Source of the DNA: Pontibacterium granulatum
GTDB lineage: Bacteria > Pseudomonadota > Gammaproteobacteria > Pseudomonadales > Balneatricaceae
Length of the DNA stretch: 64,000 bases
NCBI RefSeq assembly: GCF_029961155.1
Contig: NZ_JASBRH010000014.1
Coordinates: 41,800 to 105,799 of the forward strand
Direction: 5' to 3'
Below are positions 49,716 through 59,245 of this stretch, piece by piece (the stretch's first letter is position 1; every line of letters begins with the position of its first letter). A program made the position numbers and the translations under genes. Under the pieces are notes generated by a model. It saw nothing but the letters and a program-made list of their open reading frames with translations, was not told the origin of the DNA and did no database searches.

Positions 49716-51368
49716 TCAGACCTTGGCCGGCCAGTAACCAACGCGGAATCCGCCCCAGTGACGACCGTTGACGAAGATAGGCACGGATAGATCGTGCATG
49801 ATCTCGCCGGTGTCACGTTTATAGGTCTGTAGCAGCATCCGTTCGGTATGGTTGCCACAGCGCGCACCGGTGCGGTCGTTAAAAAGACGTTTACTGCGAC
49901 TCTTCACCAGGTCGGTTTTGTAGTCCCCGGTCAATGGGTGTGCGAACTGGTTGTTGTGCGTAGGCACATAACCGTTCGGGTCACAGACGATTGCGTAAAC
50001 AAGATTGCTGTCATTGCCAAGTGCTGCTTCCTGGATCGGGGGCAGGACCCGGTCGGTAAACTGGTCGTAACAGGTGCCGAATTTCTGTGGGTTGGTGTTT
50101 TCGACCGGTTTGTAGTCACGGTCGAACAGGTCTGTTTCACTCAAGGAACCGTTACGAATTTCCTGCTCAAACACTTCGCCGATGCGGTCTGCGCAATCAC
50201 GTGCGGTCTGGTAGAAGCTTTTGTGGTAGTTGGCTTCGGTATGCTCGGCCAATACAGCGCTGGAAATCTCCGCCACTTCCATTAAGGAGGCGGCTTGATT
50301 GGCCAGGATACGTACTTCATCGTCGCTGGCGATCACTTCGTTACGGATGCGTTTGATTGATTCGGAGATGATTTCCAGATTGTCCTGATTGGTGTTGGCG
50401 CCAGCGGCGATGATGGAGATCTGCTCTTCAACTGCATTGGACTGGGAGGAAATCCCGCCGAGCTGTTCGCTCACGTCGGACATGATTTTACTGCTGTCCT
50501 CTACGTTATCCGACAGTGCGGTGATACGGGAGACGACCTGGCGGGTTTCCTGCTGAATCTCATCAACGATGGTTTCCACCTCGCCGGTGGCGCCTGCCGT
50601 GCGGGCGGCCAGTTGGCGAACCTCATCGGCAACCACGGCGAATCCTCGACCATGGTCGCCTGCACGTGCCGCTTCGATGGCTGCGTTCAACGCCAGCAGG
50701 TTGGTCTGTTCGGCAATCTCTTCGATCACTTTGGTGACACTCTGGATCTGGTTAGATTTTTCGTTCAGTTGCTCGATCAGTTGCAGTGTTTCGGCGCTCT
50801 GTTCATTCAACTGCGTAATTTTGGTCAAGGCTATGTCGAGAGAGCTTTGGCCCTGCGCGCACGTGGTTTTGGCGTGCTTGGCCAGCTCTGCTGCGCGGAA
50901 GGCTTGCTCGGCGGTTTGGCGCACGGTATCCGTCATGCTCTCGGAGTTATCGGCAATATGGGCGATCTCGCGCACTTGTACATCTAACTTGGAGCGCAGA
51001 TTGTCGGCAGAGAAAGAGACTTCAGCGGCGGCAATGGCGTTGGAGTTGGTTTTGGCTGAAAGCAGGTCTCCGATGGTACGACCTCGCTGGAAACCAATCG
51101 CGAGAGTCTGGAGTGCGGGTAACACGAAAACTGAATGGTTGCCGCTTTCGCCGTTGGCAGCAGAATCGGTTTGTGACATGACAGGAGCAACGATGCGTTG
51201 ATGCGTAATGAATAGCGTCAGCACGCATGTAGCGATGATGGTGCCGAACATCAGTAACAGAAACGTGAGAGGGAAACCTGCAAAGAAGCCTGCGCCGGTG
51301 AGTATTGCCGCGAGCGCAGCAACGAAACTAAAGCCTTTTAAATACTGGCTTGATACGAATGTGTCCAT
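49716..51368 (-). CDS. Methyl-accepting chemotaxis protein with C-terminal sensor-like domain
   Basis: A 550-residue chemoreceptor. Residues 10-55 form two membrane segments with almost no periplasmic loop and no HAMP domain. The signalling domain follows, with the conserved tip [20 protein letters not shown]. After it comes an extra cytoplasmic domain of about 150 residues ([40 protein letters not shown]). Placing the putative input domain after the signalling domain suggests sensing of a cytoplasmic compound. No other chemotaxis genes are nearby. Confidence 0.88.
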   Translation of the reverse strand: MDTFVSSQYLKGFSFVAALAAILTGAGFFAGFPLTFLLLMFGTIIATCVLTLFITHQRIVAPVMSQTDSAANGESGNHSVFVLPALQTLAIGFQRGRTIGDLLSAKTNSNAIAAAEVSFSADNLRSKLDVQVREIAHIADNSESMTDTVRQTAEQAFRAAELAKHAKTTCAQGQSSLDIALTKITQLNEQSAETLQLIEQLNEKSNQIQSVTKVIEEIAEQTNLLALNAAIEAARAGDHGRGFAVVADEVRQLAARTAGATGEVETIVDEIQQETRQVVSRITALSDNVEDSSKIMSDVSEQLGGISSQSNAVEEQISIIAAGANTNQDNLEIISESIKRIRNEVIASDDEVRILANQAASLMEVAEISSAVLAEHTEANYHKSFYQTARDCADRIGEVFEQEIRNGSLSETDLFDRDYKPVENTNPQKFGTCYDQFTDRVLPPIQEAALGNDSNLVYAIVCDPNGYVPTHNNQFAHPLTGDYKTDLVKSRSKRLFNDRTGARCGNHTERMLLQTYKRDTGEIMHDLSVPIFVNGRHWGGFRVGYWPAKV

Positions 51369-51476
51369 TAAATACTACGCCCATGTTTATTGTTGCTTTG
51401 GGGTGTCCTACCCCGAAGAATAACACTACAAAAAATAATGCCATTCGGACTTTAGTAGTAATGGGTTGGGAAGGCG

Positions 51477-51725
51477 TTAACCGAAGTCAAAACCCAGCTG
51501 AATTTCGTCGCGTTTGGCGGAACGAAAGCCGAGTTTTTTCTGTTCGCGGTTGATCTCTTTCAGCAGATCGCGGGCCGCCTGGTAGGAATGGGTAACCGTA
51601 TGTGTCACAGTGCTGTCGTTGCAGGTACTATCTCCCCAGCACTGAGTGACGACCCAGTCGCCAATCAGATCCTGATAGAGACGCACGATGCAGTATTCGT
51701 GCTGTTTTCGCCAGCGTACGATCAA
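51477..51725 (-). CDS. Small WGR-like protein
   Basis: An 82-residue protein resembling a single WGR domain (YCIVRLYQDLIGDWVVTQCW, then ARDLLKEINREQKKLGF). WGR domains occur in PARPs and some bacterial DNA-related proteins; a lone copy has no known role. The best available start is TTG at 51725, with no clear ribosome site, so the N terminus is uncertain. It is divergent from pdxB. Confidence 0.6.
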   Translation of the reverse strand: MIVRWRKQHEYCIVRLYQDLIGDWVVTQCWGDSTCNDSTVTHTVTHSYQAARDLLKEINREQKKLGFRSAKRDEIQLGFDFG

Positions 51726-51856
51726 CTCTGTGTTACCGTTTAATGAACCAGGGGAGAAGTGGAAAAATTAAGTCGGCGAATTGAGCCTGAAACTTGTGTA
51801 TTTGTAAAGTCTCAAAGCCCATATTCTCGGCGCTTTTGGGCGATTTGGTAGGGTAA

Positions 51857-52990
51857 ATGAAATTCAACATCGTAGCAGACGAAAATATGCCGCTGGTGGA
51901 GGAAATCTTCGCCGACTTTGGCAGTGTAAAACGGGTTGCAGGGCGCACTATGAGTGCCGAACAGGTCGCCGAAGCCGATCTGTTACTGGTGCGCTCGGTC
52001 ACGCAGGTGAACGAGGCACTGCTGGCACAGGCATCACCGAAGTTTGTGGGTACGGCGACGATCGGCACAGACCATATCGATACGGATTATCTTCAGCGTC
52101 GTGATATCGCGTTTAGCAGTGCTCCAGGCTGCAATGCTGACGCGGTGGTTGAATACGTACTCAGTTCTGTATTCCACATGGCACAGACGCAGGGCTTCGA
52201 TCCGGCAGACCGCACCTGGGGCATTATAGGTGTCGGTAATGTCGGTGGCCGTCTGCAACATCGCCTGGAAGGATTGGGTTATAAGGTATTGCTCAATGAT
52301 CCGCCTCGTGAAGCTAAAGGCGATACCGGTTTTGTGCCGCTGGAGCAGCTGTTGGCGGAGGCTGACATCATCTGTATGCACACACCGCTGACCCGCACCG
52401 GTGAACACCCGAGTCATCATCTGCTTTCAACTGCGGAACTGAGTGGACTGAATCACGGGGCAATCCTGCTCAACGCAGGACGTGGTCCGGTCATCGATAA
52501 CGCCGCATTGTTTAAGGTTAAACAGCAGCGCGACGATATCACCCTGATTCTGGACGTATGGGAACACGAGCCGGTGGTTGATCCCGAGTTGGCCGCGTTG
52601 ACCGAGATCGCCACTCCGCACATCGCCGGTTACAGCCACGACGGTAAGATTCGAGGGACCTTTATGCTGTACGAAGCGTGCTGCCGGGCGTTGGGGCTTG
52701 AGCCGGCCCAAACACTGGAAGACTTCCTGCCAGCACCGGCGATAGGTGAAGTGACGGTAAACGATCAGGTAACAGCGCTTGAACTGATCCGTTTGCGGTA
52801 CGACCCCTACCGGGATGATCGTGATCTACGCCGCACGCTTCAGGGCACTAAAGAAGCGCGGGCGGTCGATTTTGACCGCTTGCGTAAGCAGTACCCGCAG
52901 CGCCGGGAATTCAGCTCACTGACTGTATCCGGTGTGACCAGCGCAGCCCTGGGCGAGCAGTTGAAGGCGCTGGGATTCAAAGTAAGTTGA
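51857..52990 (+). CDS. pdxB: Erythronate-4-phosphate dehydrogenase
   Basis: A 377-residue NAD-dependent D-2-hydroxyacid dehydrogenase-family enzyme of pyridoxal phosphate synthesis. Opening MKFNIVADENMPLVEEIF, the NAD-binding GIIGVGNVGGRL and the catalytic region (MHTPLT, NAGRGPVID, and HIAGYSHDGK) are typical, and a C-terminal PdxB dimerisation domain is present. Length is normal. Confidence 0.93.
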   Translation: MKFNIVADENMPLVEEIFADFGSVKRVAGRTMSAEQVAEADLLLVRSVTQVNEALLAQASPKFVGTATIGTDHIDTDYLQRRDIAFSSAPGCNADAVVEYVLSSVFHMAQTQGFDPADRTWGIIGVGNVGGRLQHRLEGLGYKVLLNDPPREAKGDTGFVPLEQLLAEADIICMHTPLTRTGEHPSHHLLSTAELSGLNHGAILLNAGRGPVIDNAALFKVKQQRDDITLILDVWEHEPVVDPELAALTEIATPHIAGYSHDGKIRGTFMLYEACCRALGLEPAQTLEDFLPAPAIGEVTVNDQVTALELIRLRYDPYRDDRDLRRTLQGTKEARAVDFDRLRKQYPQRREFSSLTVSGVTSAALGEQLKALGFKVS

Positions 52991-53073
52991 AGTCATCAAA
53001 AAGTCGCAGCGAAACTTAAAATCCCTTAAGCTAGCTGCCCTTTGTTGTACCTTCCGTAGAAAGACTGATACCG

Positions 53074-53784
53074 ATGACAGAAGCGCTTAAAAAGCTTCCC
53101 GAGAATCCAGGCCTGGCCGAACTGAAACCGCAGGTGGGTGAAAAGATCCAGCTGGAGCTGCGTTCGCCCGTAGGTCGTATCAGTTCAAAATTGCTGGGCT
53201 ACAAGGAAGGTGTCAGTCTGATGGTCAGCGCATCTGCAAGCGGTCGAGTGCCTCTGGTAAAGGAGGGGCAACGCCTGACCGCGCGTATGATCACCGGAAA
53301 CTATATCGCGGCGTTTAGCTCGCGAATTCTGAAGATACAGAACACCCCTTTTACGTACTGGCATCTGGAGTATCCACAGCAGCTTGAGGTGCGTCGTATC
53401 CGCAAACACACGCGGGTGCCGGTGAACCTCAAGGTGTCCCTGGACGAGTACGAAGAAGGTAGCTCCGTTGTTGGCGTCTGGCCGTGCAGCGGGTTCTGTA
53501 CTGATATCTCACTGGTGGGGGCCTGTGTTGAGGTATCGTCTCCGTTAGGCAATGTCGGAGACCGGATCTTTGTCACCATGCGCGTCAGTGTGGCCGGCAT
53601 CGATCAGGTCGTACTGGCACCGATCGTGATTCGCAATGTGCATCAGATCGAAAGCGAACCGGTAAACGTATACCGACATGGGGTGGAGTTCCTTGAATTG
53701 GATGAGGATACCCGCCTGATACTGGCAAGTTTTGTTTATCAACAGTTCCTGATTGAAACCGGGAGCATTGATGACCTGGGATAG
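53074..53784 (+). CDS. PilZ-domain protein, YcgR-like
   Basis: A 236-residue protein built like the one at 9708-10394: an N-terminal YcgR-type domain, then a PilZ domain with RKHTR (RxxxR) and DISLVG (DxSxxG). It should bind cyclic di-GMP. The two PilZ proteins are distantly related to each other. It is 83 bases after pdxB and just before the ATP-NAD kinase gene. Confidence 0.83.
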   Translation: MTEALKKLPENPGLAELKPQVGEKIQLELRSPVGRISSKLLGYKEGVSLMVSASASGRVPLVKEGQRLTARMITGNYIAAFSSRILKIQNTPFTYWHLEYPQQLEVRRIRKHTRVPVNLKVSLDEYEEGSSVVGVWPCSGFCTDISLVGACVEVSSPLGNVGDRIFVTMRVSVAGIDQVVLAPIVIRNVHQIESEPVNVYRHGVEFLELDEDTRLILASFVYQQFLIETGSIDDLG

Positions 53785-53795
53785 AGGTACGTTAA

Positions 53796-54908
53796 GTGTT
53801 TAGACTGGGCTTAATTGTAAATCCACTGGCAGGGGTGGGTGGCAGCGTTGCGTTAAAAGGCAGTGACGGCGAAGAGACCGCGCGCAAGGCGCTGGAACTG
53901 GGGGCAGAACCCAAGGCAAATATGCGCACACTGCAGGCGCTGGAAGTATTAAAAGGCCTGGATCTTAAGCTGGTCACCTATCCGGCAGAGATGGGTGAGC
54001 ACGCAGCGCGTGAGGCTGGTTTCGAGCCTGAGGTTGTGGGTGAAATTACTTCCGGCCAGACCTCCGCTGACGACACCGAGAAAGCGGCGAAAACGCTGGT
54101 AGAGCACGGTGTAGACCTGATTCTGTTTGCCGGTGGTGACGGGACCGCCCGCAACATCTGCAACTCCCTGGATGACAGCTTCCCGGTACTGGGAATCCCG
54201 GCGGGTGTGAAGATACACTCGGGGGTTTACGCCGTAACGCCTAAGGCGGCGGGCGAGATCGTTGCCATGCTGGTGAAAGGCGAGCTGGTGACCTTGGGTG
54301 ACCAGGAAGTCCGCGATATAGACGAAGAAGCGTTCCGTACCGGTGTGGTGCGTGCCAAGTACTACGGCGAGCTGCAGGTGCCACAGGAGCATCGTTACCT
54401 GCAAAGCGTAAAGAACGGTGCTAAAGAGAGCGAAGAGCTGGTGCTGGACGACATTGCCGCCGATTTTGTTGAAGGCATGGAAGACGATGTACGTTACATC
54501 ATGGGCTCCGGTACTACTGTTCAGGCGATCATGGACGAGCTGGGCCTGGGTAATACACTGCTGGGCGTAGATGTGATCGAGAATGGCGAAGTGATTGCTG
54601 CAGACTGCACCGCTGAACAACTGCTGGAGCTGACTGACGGTGTGGAAGCCAAACTGGTGATCACCGTGATCGGTGGTCAGGGTCATATCATCGGCCGCGG
54701 TAACCAGCAACTGAGCCCCGCGCTGTTAACCCGTTTGGGTAAAGACAATATGATTGTCGTGGCGACTAAAACCAAGCTGCATGAGCTGGAAGGCCGTCCG
54801 CTGATCGTTGACAGTGGTGATGCGCAGGTCAATAAAATGTTGGCGGGTGTCATTCCGGTGCGTACCGGTTACCACGATTCCGTCCTCTACCGTGTGGCAG
54901 ATTTATAA
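53796..54908 (+). CDS. ATP-NAD kinase family protein
   Basis: A 370-residue protein of the ATP-NAD kinase-like group (COG3199/AcoX-like), starting at GTG after an AGAGG site. NPLAGVGGSVALKGSDG and FAGGDGTARNICN (the GGDG motif) are conserved; the rest is longer than typical NAD kinases. Whether it phosphorylates NAD or another substrate is not settled for the family. Confidence 0.82.
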   Translation: MFRLGLIVNPLAGVGGSVALKGSDGEETARKALELGAEPKANMRTLQALEVLKGLDLKLVTYPAEMGEHAAREAGFEPEVVGEITSGQTSADDTEKAAKTLVEHGVDLILFAGGDGTARNICNSLDDSFPVLGIPAGVKIHSGVYAVTPKAAGEIVAMLVKGELVTLGDQEVRDIDEEAFRTGVVRAKYYGELQVPQEHRYLQSVKNGAKESEELVLDDIAADFVEGMEDDVRYIMGSGTTVQAIMDELGLGNTLLGVDVIENGEVIAADCTAEQLLELTDGVEAKLVITVIGGQGHIIGRGNQQLSPALLTRLGKDNMIVVATKTKLHELEGRPLIVDSGDAQVNKMLAGVIPVRTGYHDSVLYRVADL

Positions 54909-54953
54909 TCTGCCCACTAAGCTGACTATTGAGCTATCAAGTGGAGCGGCGAT

Positions 54954-55205
54954 ATGTTTTCCCACTGGTTGAAATTCCTGTTGATGCTTCTTGCACCCGG
55001 CTGGATGCAGGACCGGACGCCGGATGAAAGCCATTTCTATCGCCGCCAGTTCACCAGCGACCACCGAAAAAAGCGGAAGAAGGTTCGCTACATCTGGTTG
55101 TCAGCAGCGTCCGTCTGTCTGCTCCAGCCGTCCCTGCCTATGTTTATCTTTGTTGGCTTACTATCAACCTTTCTTTCGTTCAGTTTACTGGATGAATCTT
55201 CCTGA
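54954..55205 (+). CDS. Small membrane protein, unknown
   Basis: An 83-residue protein with a good GGAG site. It has an N-terminal hydrophobic stretch (LKFLLMLLAPGW), a basic middle (DHRKKRKKVRY) and a C-terminal hydrophobic hairpin (IWLSAASVCLLQP, MFIFVGLLSTFL). No family recognised. Confidence 0.65.
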   Translation: MFSHWLKFLLMLLAPGWMQDRTPDESHFYRRQFTSDHRKKRKKVRYIWLSAASVCLLQPSLPMFIFVGLLSTFLSFSLLDESS

Positions 55206-55275
55206 AACCGTTCTGTCATAAACCCCCTGTACAGTCTTGCGCAAAGTTTATCGTACTGACTTCAAGAGGCTTGTG

Positions 55276-55842
55276 ATGAAAAAACTGATTGCTGGTGCTG
55301 TTGTTGCTGGCGCCCTGATGAGCGTTGTAGGTTGCCAGTCCACCGCGACTAAGGAAGAAGCTAAACCAGTTGCAGAAGCGCCTAAGCTGAACAACGATGA
55401 CCTGTACGAAGTGGCACAGGATGGTCGCTACTACGTATTCGACGATTTCAAAACATACCAGTCCTTCCTGGAAGTAGGCGAAACTTCTTACCGTAAAGTA
55501 TTCATCGGTGGTGGCCCACACGGTGAAACTCTGGTTCACGGCCTGATGGGTAAGGATAAGAAGAAACTGTCCGGCATCGCTGGTGTTGAAATGTTCGCAG
55601 GCAAGATGGAAGCTGCTGAAGACTTCTACGGCGAAATGCGTGGTGAAGACGGTCGTCTGTACGTATTCAACAGCCTGGAAGATATGGAAGACCTGCGTGA
55701 AGTAGGCGAAGCTCCATACCGCTTCACTCAGATCGGCGCAGGCCCACAGGGTCAGACTGTTGTATTTGTCCTGAACAAGTCCAACAAGAAGAAAGAGCCG
55801 GTTGCCCTGGTTAAGCGCTTCAAGGAAATGAACGGCCTGTAA
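55276..55842 (+). CDS. Predicted lipoprotein, unknown function
   Basis: A 188-residue lipoprotein (MKKLIAGAVVAGALMSVVGC). The mature part contains an internal duplication: DGRYYVFDDFKTYQSFLEVGE and DGRLYVFNSLEDMEDLREVGE share the same pattern, each followed by APYR/TSYRxxxIGxGPxGxTxV. Codon use is biased, suggesting abundance. I start at 55276 with AAGAGG upstream. A terminator follows. Confidence 0.8.
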   Translation: MKKLIAGAVVAGALMSVVGCQSTATKEEAKPVAEAPKLNNDDLYEVAQDGRYYVFDDFKTYQSFLEVGETSYRKVFIGGGPHGETLVHGLMGKDKKKLSGIAGVEMFAGKMEAAEDFYGEMRGEDGRLYVFNSLEDMEDLREVGEAPYRFTQIGAGPQGQTVVFVLNKSNKKKEPVALVKRFKEMNGL

Positions 55843-55866
55843 GTCGTCACATCCTCTGATGTTACT

Positions 55867-55892
55867 AAAAGGGCCTTAGCAGGCCCTTTTTA
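55867..55892 (+). terminator. Terminator after the duplicated-domain lipoprotein gene
   Basis: AAAAGGGCC pairs with GGCCCTTTTT. Confidence 0.85.
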
Positions 55893-55899
55893 ATGTCTG

Positions 55900-56115
55900 T
55901 GTCCCGTCCTGAATAGTGTTGACACTTTTCGAGCATCAAATCGGAAGGCGATATGAAATCAGGAACTGAGCGCACTCAGCGCGATTATTCCCTCGCTATT
56001 AAATTGTCAGTTGTCGATCAGGTCGACGCGGGCGGGCTGGTATCTGAAGCTCCATCTAATGCTCCCTGGACCGGTGGTTTAAGAAAGATCGATACAAGAG
56101 ACCCTAGGTTACAGG
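55900..56115 (+). mobile_element. IS3-family remnant: left end and start of OrfA
   Basis: A left terminal repeat (TGTCCCGTCCTGAATAGTG) is followed by an OrfA start with a GGAAGG site (55953, MKSGTERTQRDYSLAIKLSV, then VVDQVDAG), the usual opening of IS3-type transposase A. The frame then loses family similarity after about 27 codons and runs into unrelated sequence. No OrfB or right end is present, so this is a dead fragment. Confidence 0.65.
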
Positions 56116-56121
56116 CGAACG

Positions 56122-56466
56122 CTACTTTTTCAGTGTGCTCAGGGGCTGTTCCCCTCTAGTGGGAAGACCGGTGAAGTAGTCTGCAATCCACTCTATTTGC
56201 TCATCGGTCAGTTCCGCAGTGACCGCCGCCATGGTGCTGGTGTAATCCGGCAGCGAACGGTGACCCTTTAATTTCTCGATCAGAACGTCACGCTCCAGTG
56301 AGGGCAGGGGAGGCCAGCCGGGAACACCCGGTTCACCTTCAGTGCCGTGACAGTGACTGCAGAGAGAAAGCACAGCCCCAACGTCGCGGCTGTCTTCTTG
56401 GGCCAGAGTTGCCTGTGGCAGGCAGCTAAGTGCGATAGCGAGTAGAAGTGTTCGGTAGGTTAGCAT
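56122..56466 (-). CDS. Periplasmic cytochrome c
   Basis: A 114-residue exported cytochrome with a signal peptide (LLLAIALSCLPQATLA), one heme site CSHCH and a downstream Met in YTSTMAAVT that may be the axial ligand. Class I cytochrome c555/c553 size. The gene is transcribed alone and ends against the IS remnant. Confidence 0.87.
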   Translation of the reverse strand: MLTYRTLLLAIALSCLPQATLAQEDSRDVGAVLSLCSHCHGTEGEPGVPGWPPLPSLERDVLIEKLKGHRSLPDYTSTMAAVTAELTDEQIEWIADYFTGLPTRGEQPLSTLKK

Positions 56467-56539
56467 CGTGTTCCTCCGTTAGGTGGAGTATAGCTGTCAA
56501 CGCGCTATTTGCCTGAACCTGAAGCACGGCCCAATAAAA

Positions 56540-56561
56540 AAGGGCCTGTATTTAAGGCCCT
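56540..56561. terminator. Terminator downstream of htpX
   Basis: AGGGCCT and AGGCCCT flank a 7-base loop; A-rich to the left gives a T run on the minus strand. Confidence 0.75.
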
Positions 56562-56588
56562 GTTTAGTGAGTTGTTCCACAGCGGTGT

Positions 56589-57464
56589 TTAGCCGCGTGC
56601 CTGCAGTGCTGCGATACGCTGATCTAGCGGTGGGTGGCTTGCCAGCAGGCTCATGAAACCTTGTTTCAGATGGCTGCTGATCCCAAACGCCAGCATCTGA
56701 TCCGGCATCTGATCCGGCATTTCGTATTCTGCTTTCAGGCGCTGCAGTGCACCGATCATGGCGTGATTGCTGGATAGGTTTGCCCCAGCCTCATCCGCGC
56801 GGTATTCACGGTAGCGGGAGAACCAGGACACCACGATGGAGGCCAGGATGCCGAACAACAGCTCAAATACGATGACGGTCACGAAGTAGCCGATACCGCC
56901 ACCCGAGCTTTCGCCTTCTTCATCGCCACTCAGGAAGTTATCAACAACGGATGCGGCGATTCGGGCAAAGAACATCACAAAGGTGTTCACCACGCCCTGT
57001 ACGAGGGATAGGGTGACCATGTCGCCGTTCGCTACGTGACCGATCTCATGAGCCAGGACTGCACGTACTTCTTCTGGGCGGAAGCGCTGCAGTAGACCAA
57101 GGCTCACAGCAACCAGGGCGTCGTTTTTGTTCCAGCCGGTGGCGAAGGCGTTTGCCTGCTGCGCCGGGAAAATACCCACTTCCGGCATCTTGATGCCCGC
57201 TTTCTGGGACAGTTCCGCGACGGTATCCAGCAGCCACTGCTCATCGGCATTGCTTGCTCGCTCGATGATCTGGGTTCCGGTGGATTTCTTCGCCATCCAT
57301 TTGGAAATGAACAGAGAGACGAAGGATCCGCCAAAGCCAAAAAGGGCACACATAACCAGCAGGCCTGACAGGGTACTGCGGTCTACACCCAGTACACTCA
57401 TGGTGATACTGGCGACGATCAAAATCGCGATGTTGGTTACGAGGAAAAGCGCTATACGCATCAT
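56589..57464 (-). CDS. htpX: Membrane protease HtpX
   Basis: A 291-residue M48 zinc protease of the inner membrane that helps degrade damaged membrane proteins. Two N-terminal membrane segments, the zinc motif [14 protein letters not shown], later membrane segments and the third ligand region EYRADEAGA are visible. Start chosen as MMRIALFL, matching E. coli HtpX, with GGAAG upstream; a GTG eleven codons earlier is open but unsupported. Confidence 0.93.
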   Translation of the reverse strand: MMRIALFLVTNIAILIVASITMSVLGVDRSTLSGLLVMCALFGFGGSFVSLFISKWMAKKSTGTQIIERASNADEQWLLDTVAELSQKAGIKMPEVGIFPAQQANAFATGWNKNDALVAVSLGLLQRFRPEEVRAVLAHEIGHVANGDMVTLSLVQGVVNTFVMFFARIAASVVDNFLSGDEEGESSGGGIGYFVTVIVFELLFGILASIVVSWFSRYREYRADEAGANLSSNHAMIGALQRLKAEYEMPDQMPDQMLAFGISSHLKQGFMSLLASHPPLDQRIAALQARG

Positions 57465-57633
57465 GGTGTTGGGGCTTCCAGTTGTTGGGTTGCTCACAAT
57501 GAGATTGTTATCGTCCTGTTAGATATAGGCTCGGTCAACAAGTTTCAAGCATTGTTAATCATCTTTAGACCATCAGACTGGAGGTTGCCTATTTCGCGCA
57601 CTATAATCGGCGCTTTTTGTGACAGCGATTAGC

Positions 57634-58539
57634 ATGCAGCGCATATTAGACTCCATACACCAGAACCTGGCTAATGCCGGTAACGAAACCCGCAGGCTCT
57701 TCCATGGCCGTGGCCACTGCTATGAGGGGTTGGAAGATCTGGTGATCGACTGGTTACCGCCTTATGCCGTGATCCGTTTGTACAAGGCTGTGGAAGCCGA
57801 CTGGCTGGACCAGCTCTGTGAAGCGATGCGCCAGTTTGAAGTTATTACCGGGCTGGTGGTGCAGCAACGGGCGCGCGGCCAGGATGCGATAAATCATGTT
57901 GCATGGGGTGAGGTGCCAGAGCAGTCTGAAGTGACTGAACTGGGTGTGCGTTACCACATCAAGCCTTCTCGCAACCAGAACAGTGGTTTGTTTCTGGATA
58001 TGCGTGAAGGACGCCGCTGGGTTCAGCAAAACACCGAGGGGCAGCGTATACTTAATTTGTTTGCCTACACCTGTGGTTTCTCGGTAGCAGCACTGTCCGG
58101 TGGTGCAGAACATGTTGTCAACGTCGATATGTCGCGCAGTGCTATAGAAACCGGTCGCCAGAATCACCGTCTGAACGGATTTGAAAAAGAGCGCGCGACC
58201 TTTTTGGCGTACGACCTGTTTCGCTCCTGGAAGCGTATCCGTCAGCTTGGGCCTTACGACCTGATTGTGATCGATCCACCAAGCTTCCAGAAGGGGAGCT
58301 TCATTGCAGAAAAAGACTATCGTAAGGTGATCCGTCGGTTGCCGGAGCTGGTGGCGGAACATGGCCGGGTGATGGCGTGTCATAATGACCCGAAGCTGGG
58401 GACAGACTTTCTTAAGAGTCTGATGCTGGAGGAGTGTCCGGATTTCAGTTTTGTTGAGCGGTTGAAAAATCCGGATGATTTCCCGGAAGCGGAGCCTGAA
58501 AAGGGATTGAAGGTGCTGTTGTATACGAGGGAAGGTTAA
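57634..58539 (+). CDS. RlmI/RlmK-like SAM methyltransferase
   Basis: A 301-residue class I methyltransferase of the group that includes 23S rRNA m5C methylase RlmI. SAM-binding motif I is LNLFAYTCGFSVAALSGGA, and motif IV is VIDPPSF. There is no PUA domain at the N terminus, so it differs from canonical RlmI. Start is uncertain: ATG at 57634 or GTG at 57619, neither with a good ribosome site. The next gene starts directly after the stop codon. Confidence 0.78.
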   Translation: MQRILDSIHQNLANAGNETRRLFHGRGHCYEGLEDLVIDWLPPYAVIRLYKAVEADWLDQLCEAMRQFEVITGLVVQQRARGQDAINHVAWGEVPEQSEVTELGVRYHIKPSRNQNSGLFLDMREGRRWVQQNTEGQRILNLFAYTCGFSVAALSGGAEHVVNVDMSRSAIETGRQNHRLNGFEKERATFLAYDLFRSWKRIRQLGPYDLIVIDPPSFQKGSFIAEKDYRKVIRRLPELVAEHGRVMACHNDPKLGTDFLKSLMLEECPDFSFVERLKNPDDFPEAEPEKGLKVLLYTREG

Positions 58540-59031
58540 GTGGATGTGATTTTCATGGATCTGGAGGCAAGTGGTCTGAGTGCAGAGTCCTACCCGATTG
58601 AGGTGGCGTGGCGATGCCCGGCGACTGGCCGCAGTGACAATTTCTTTATCAACCCGGATAGTGTCTCCCACTGGCGCTACTGGGATGAATTTGCTGAAGA
58701 GTTGCATGGCCTTGATCGTGAGCGGTTGGTCGCTGAAGGTATCAGCGCTGAGGAGGCCTGTGACCGCCTTAACGATACGTTGGACGGTGAAACCCTGATC
58801 AGTGATGCGCTGGAGTTTGATTCCTTCTGGATTCAGAGGTTGTTTAAAGCGATCGGCAAGCAACCCTCCTTCAGGATTGCGGGTCTGGATGAGTTGTTAA
58901 CCGCAGAGCAGCTGATTCAATATCGCTTTATTGCCCGTGGTCAGTTCCGCCGTCATCGTGCGATGCAGGATGTGGAAGACCTGATCATCGCGGTTGAGGC
59001 TGTGACCTCCGAGCAGGCCGAAAACGATTAA
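58540..59031 (+). CDS. DEDD-type exonuclease-like protein
   Basis: A 163-residue protein with an RNase T/DnaQ-like pattern: DLEASGL (ExoI), SDALEFDSFWIQRLF (ExoII) and HRAMQDVEDL (ExoIII). The GTG start follows the methyltransferase stop codon without a gap, so the pair is co-translated. It is shorter than typical members; substrate unknown. Confidence 0.72.
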   Translation: MDVIFMDLEASGLSAESYPIEVAWRCPATGRSDNFFINPDSVSHWRYWDEFAEELHGLDRERLVAEGISAEEACDRLNDTLDGETLISDALEFDSFWIQRLFKAIGKQPSFRIAGLDELLTAEQLIQYRFIARGQFRRHRAMQDVEDLIIAVEAVTSEQAEND

Positions 59032-59048
59032 GCATTTGCCAGACACAT

Positions 59049-59075
59049 AAAAGGCGACCATCAGGTCGCCTTTTT
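59049..59075. terminator. Terminator after the exonuclease-like gene
   Basis: AAAAGGCGACC pairs with GGTCGCCTTTTT. Confidence 0.85.
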
Positions 59076-59094
59076 GCTATTGGTGCGGTGCGCC

Positions 59095-59245
59095 TTAGTC
59101 GGCCAGGCCTTCGAGACCTGATTCCAGTTCAAGAGCTTCAGCAAGCTCAGCGGTTACGCTGCTGGAGAGGCCCGCAAGCTCCAATACTTCCAGCGGGAAG
59201 TTGTCGCGCAGTTCAGAAATATCCGTTTTGTTGCGCTTGGCTGAG
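59095..59245 (-). pseudogene. Out-of-frame C-terminal extension of the 59246-59617 gene
   Basis: Directly after the stop of the upstream gene, a different frame stays open for about 50 codons and encodes a protein-like, acidic sequence (DISELRDNFPLEVLELAG, then VTAELAEALELESGLEGLAD) that ends just before a terminator. It has no start codon of its own near the junction. It reads as the C terminus of the upstream protein, displaced by one base near 59247; either a mutation, a sequencing error or recoding. Confidence 0.5.
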
